64,000 nt of DNA from Ornithinibacillus californiensis. Its GTDB lineage: Bacteria > Bacillota > Bacilli > Bacillales > Amphibacillaceae. The notes below the pieces were generated by a model. That model did no database searches, was not told the DNA's origin, and worked only from the letters and a program-made list of their open reading frames with translations. Of this stretch, positions 63,995 through 64,000 are shown one piece after another. The position numbers were made by a program, and so were the translations under genes. The stretch is from positions 62,001-126,000 of the forward strand of contig NZ_LDUE01000050.1 in the NCBI RefSeq assembly GCF_001038485.1, written 5' to 3'. Positions within the stretch are counted from its first letter, which is position 1; each line of letters begins with the position of its first letter.

Positions 63995-64000
63995 AGCCAT

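Overview
The window is chromosomal DNA from a low-GC, spore-forming member of the Bacillaceae. Gene content and order follow the Bacillus subtilis ysdC-infC-thrS-dnaI-polA-phoPR-citZ-pyk-accDA-dnaE-ackA-tpx-ytfJ segment. Sporulation genes (ytrH, ytrI, ytvI, ytxC, ytfJ) are present. Protein style and the GC-rich Bacillaceae interspersed repeats suggest the Oceanobacillus/Virgibacillus group, but that placement is inference. Most genes lie on the minus strand.

Layout. 1-4.8 kb: the end of an unrecognised acidic protein, an interspersed repeat, a two-permease/one-ATPase ABC-2 exporter and a lytic transglycosylase. 4.8-9.8 kb: ysdC, a dimeric dUTPase, SigW-driven ysdB, ysdA and the L20-autoregulated infC-rpmI-rplT operon (AUU start for infC). 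9.9-16.7 kb: T-box-controlled thrS, ytxC, dnaI, dnaB, nrdR. 16.9-24.4 kb: gapB with twin CcpN sites, coaE, mutM, polA, phoR, phoP. 24.5-26.4 kb: an Msr-type ABC-F gene in the place where B. subtilis has mdh, behind a long attenuator with a macrolide-arrest leader peptide. 26.4-41.2 kb: icd, citZ, ytvI, fxsA, pyk, pfkA, accA, accD, a FadR-type regulator, NADP-malic enzyme and dnaE. 41.3-45.7 kb: ytrH, ytrI, nrnA, ytpI, ytoI and small genes.

45.7-54.9 kb is the accessory highlight: a type IV pilus locus with extension ATPase, retraction ATPase PilT, platform PilC, prepilin peptidase, PilM/N/O-like assembly proteins, one major pilin and three minor pilin-like proteins. A cyclic-di-GMP-II riboswitch with an overlapping terminator sits immediately before the major pilin. 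The extension ATPase has an N-terminal MshEN domain, a fold known elsewhere to bind c-di-GMP. One minor pilin, transcribed divergently, carries a bactofilin-like beta-helix. Together these suggest a surface pilus under c-di-GMP control, distinct from the ComG competence pseudopilus.

55-64 kb: ytkL, a SigW-driven PspA/LiaH homologue, an M24 aminopeptidase, ald, uspA, ackA, ytxK, a thiol peroxidase lacking its resolving cysteine, ytfJ and ytfI.

Central metabolism dominates (glycolysis, TCA entry, malonyl-CoA, acetate, alanine), and its control sites are readable: CcpN, CcpC, cre-like and FadR-type operators. No tRNA, rRNA, CRISPR array, transposase or prophage genes were seen.
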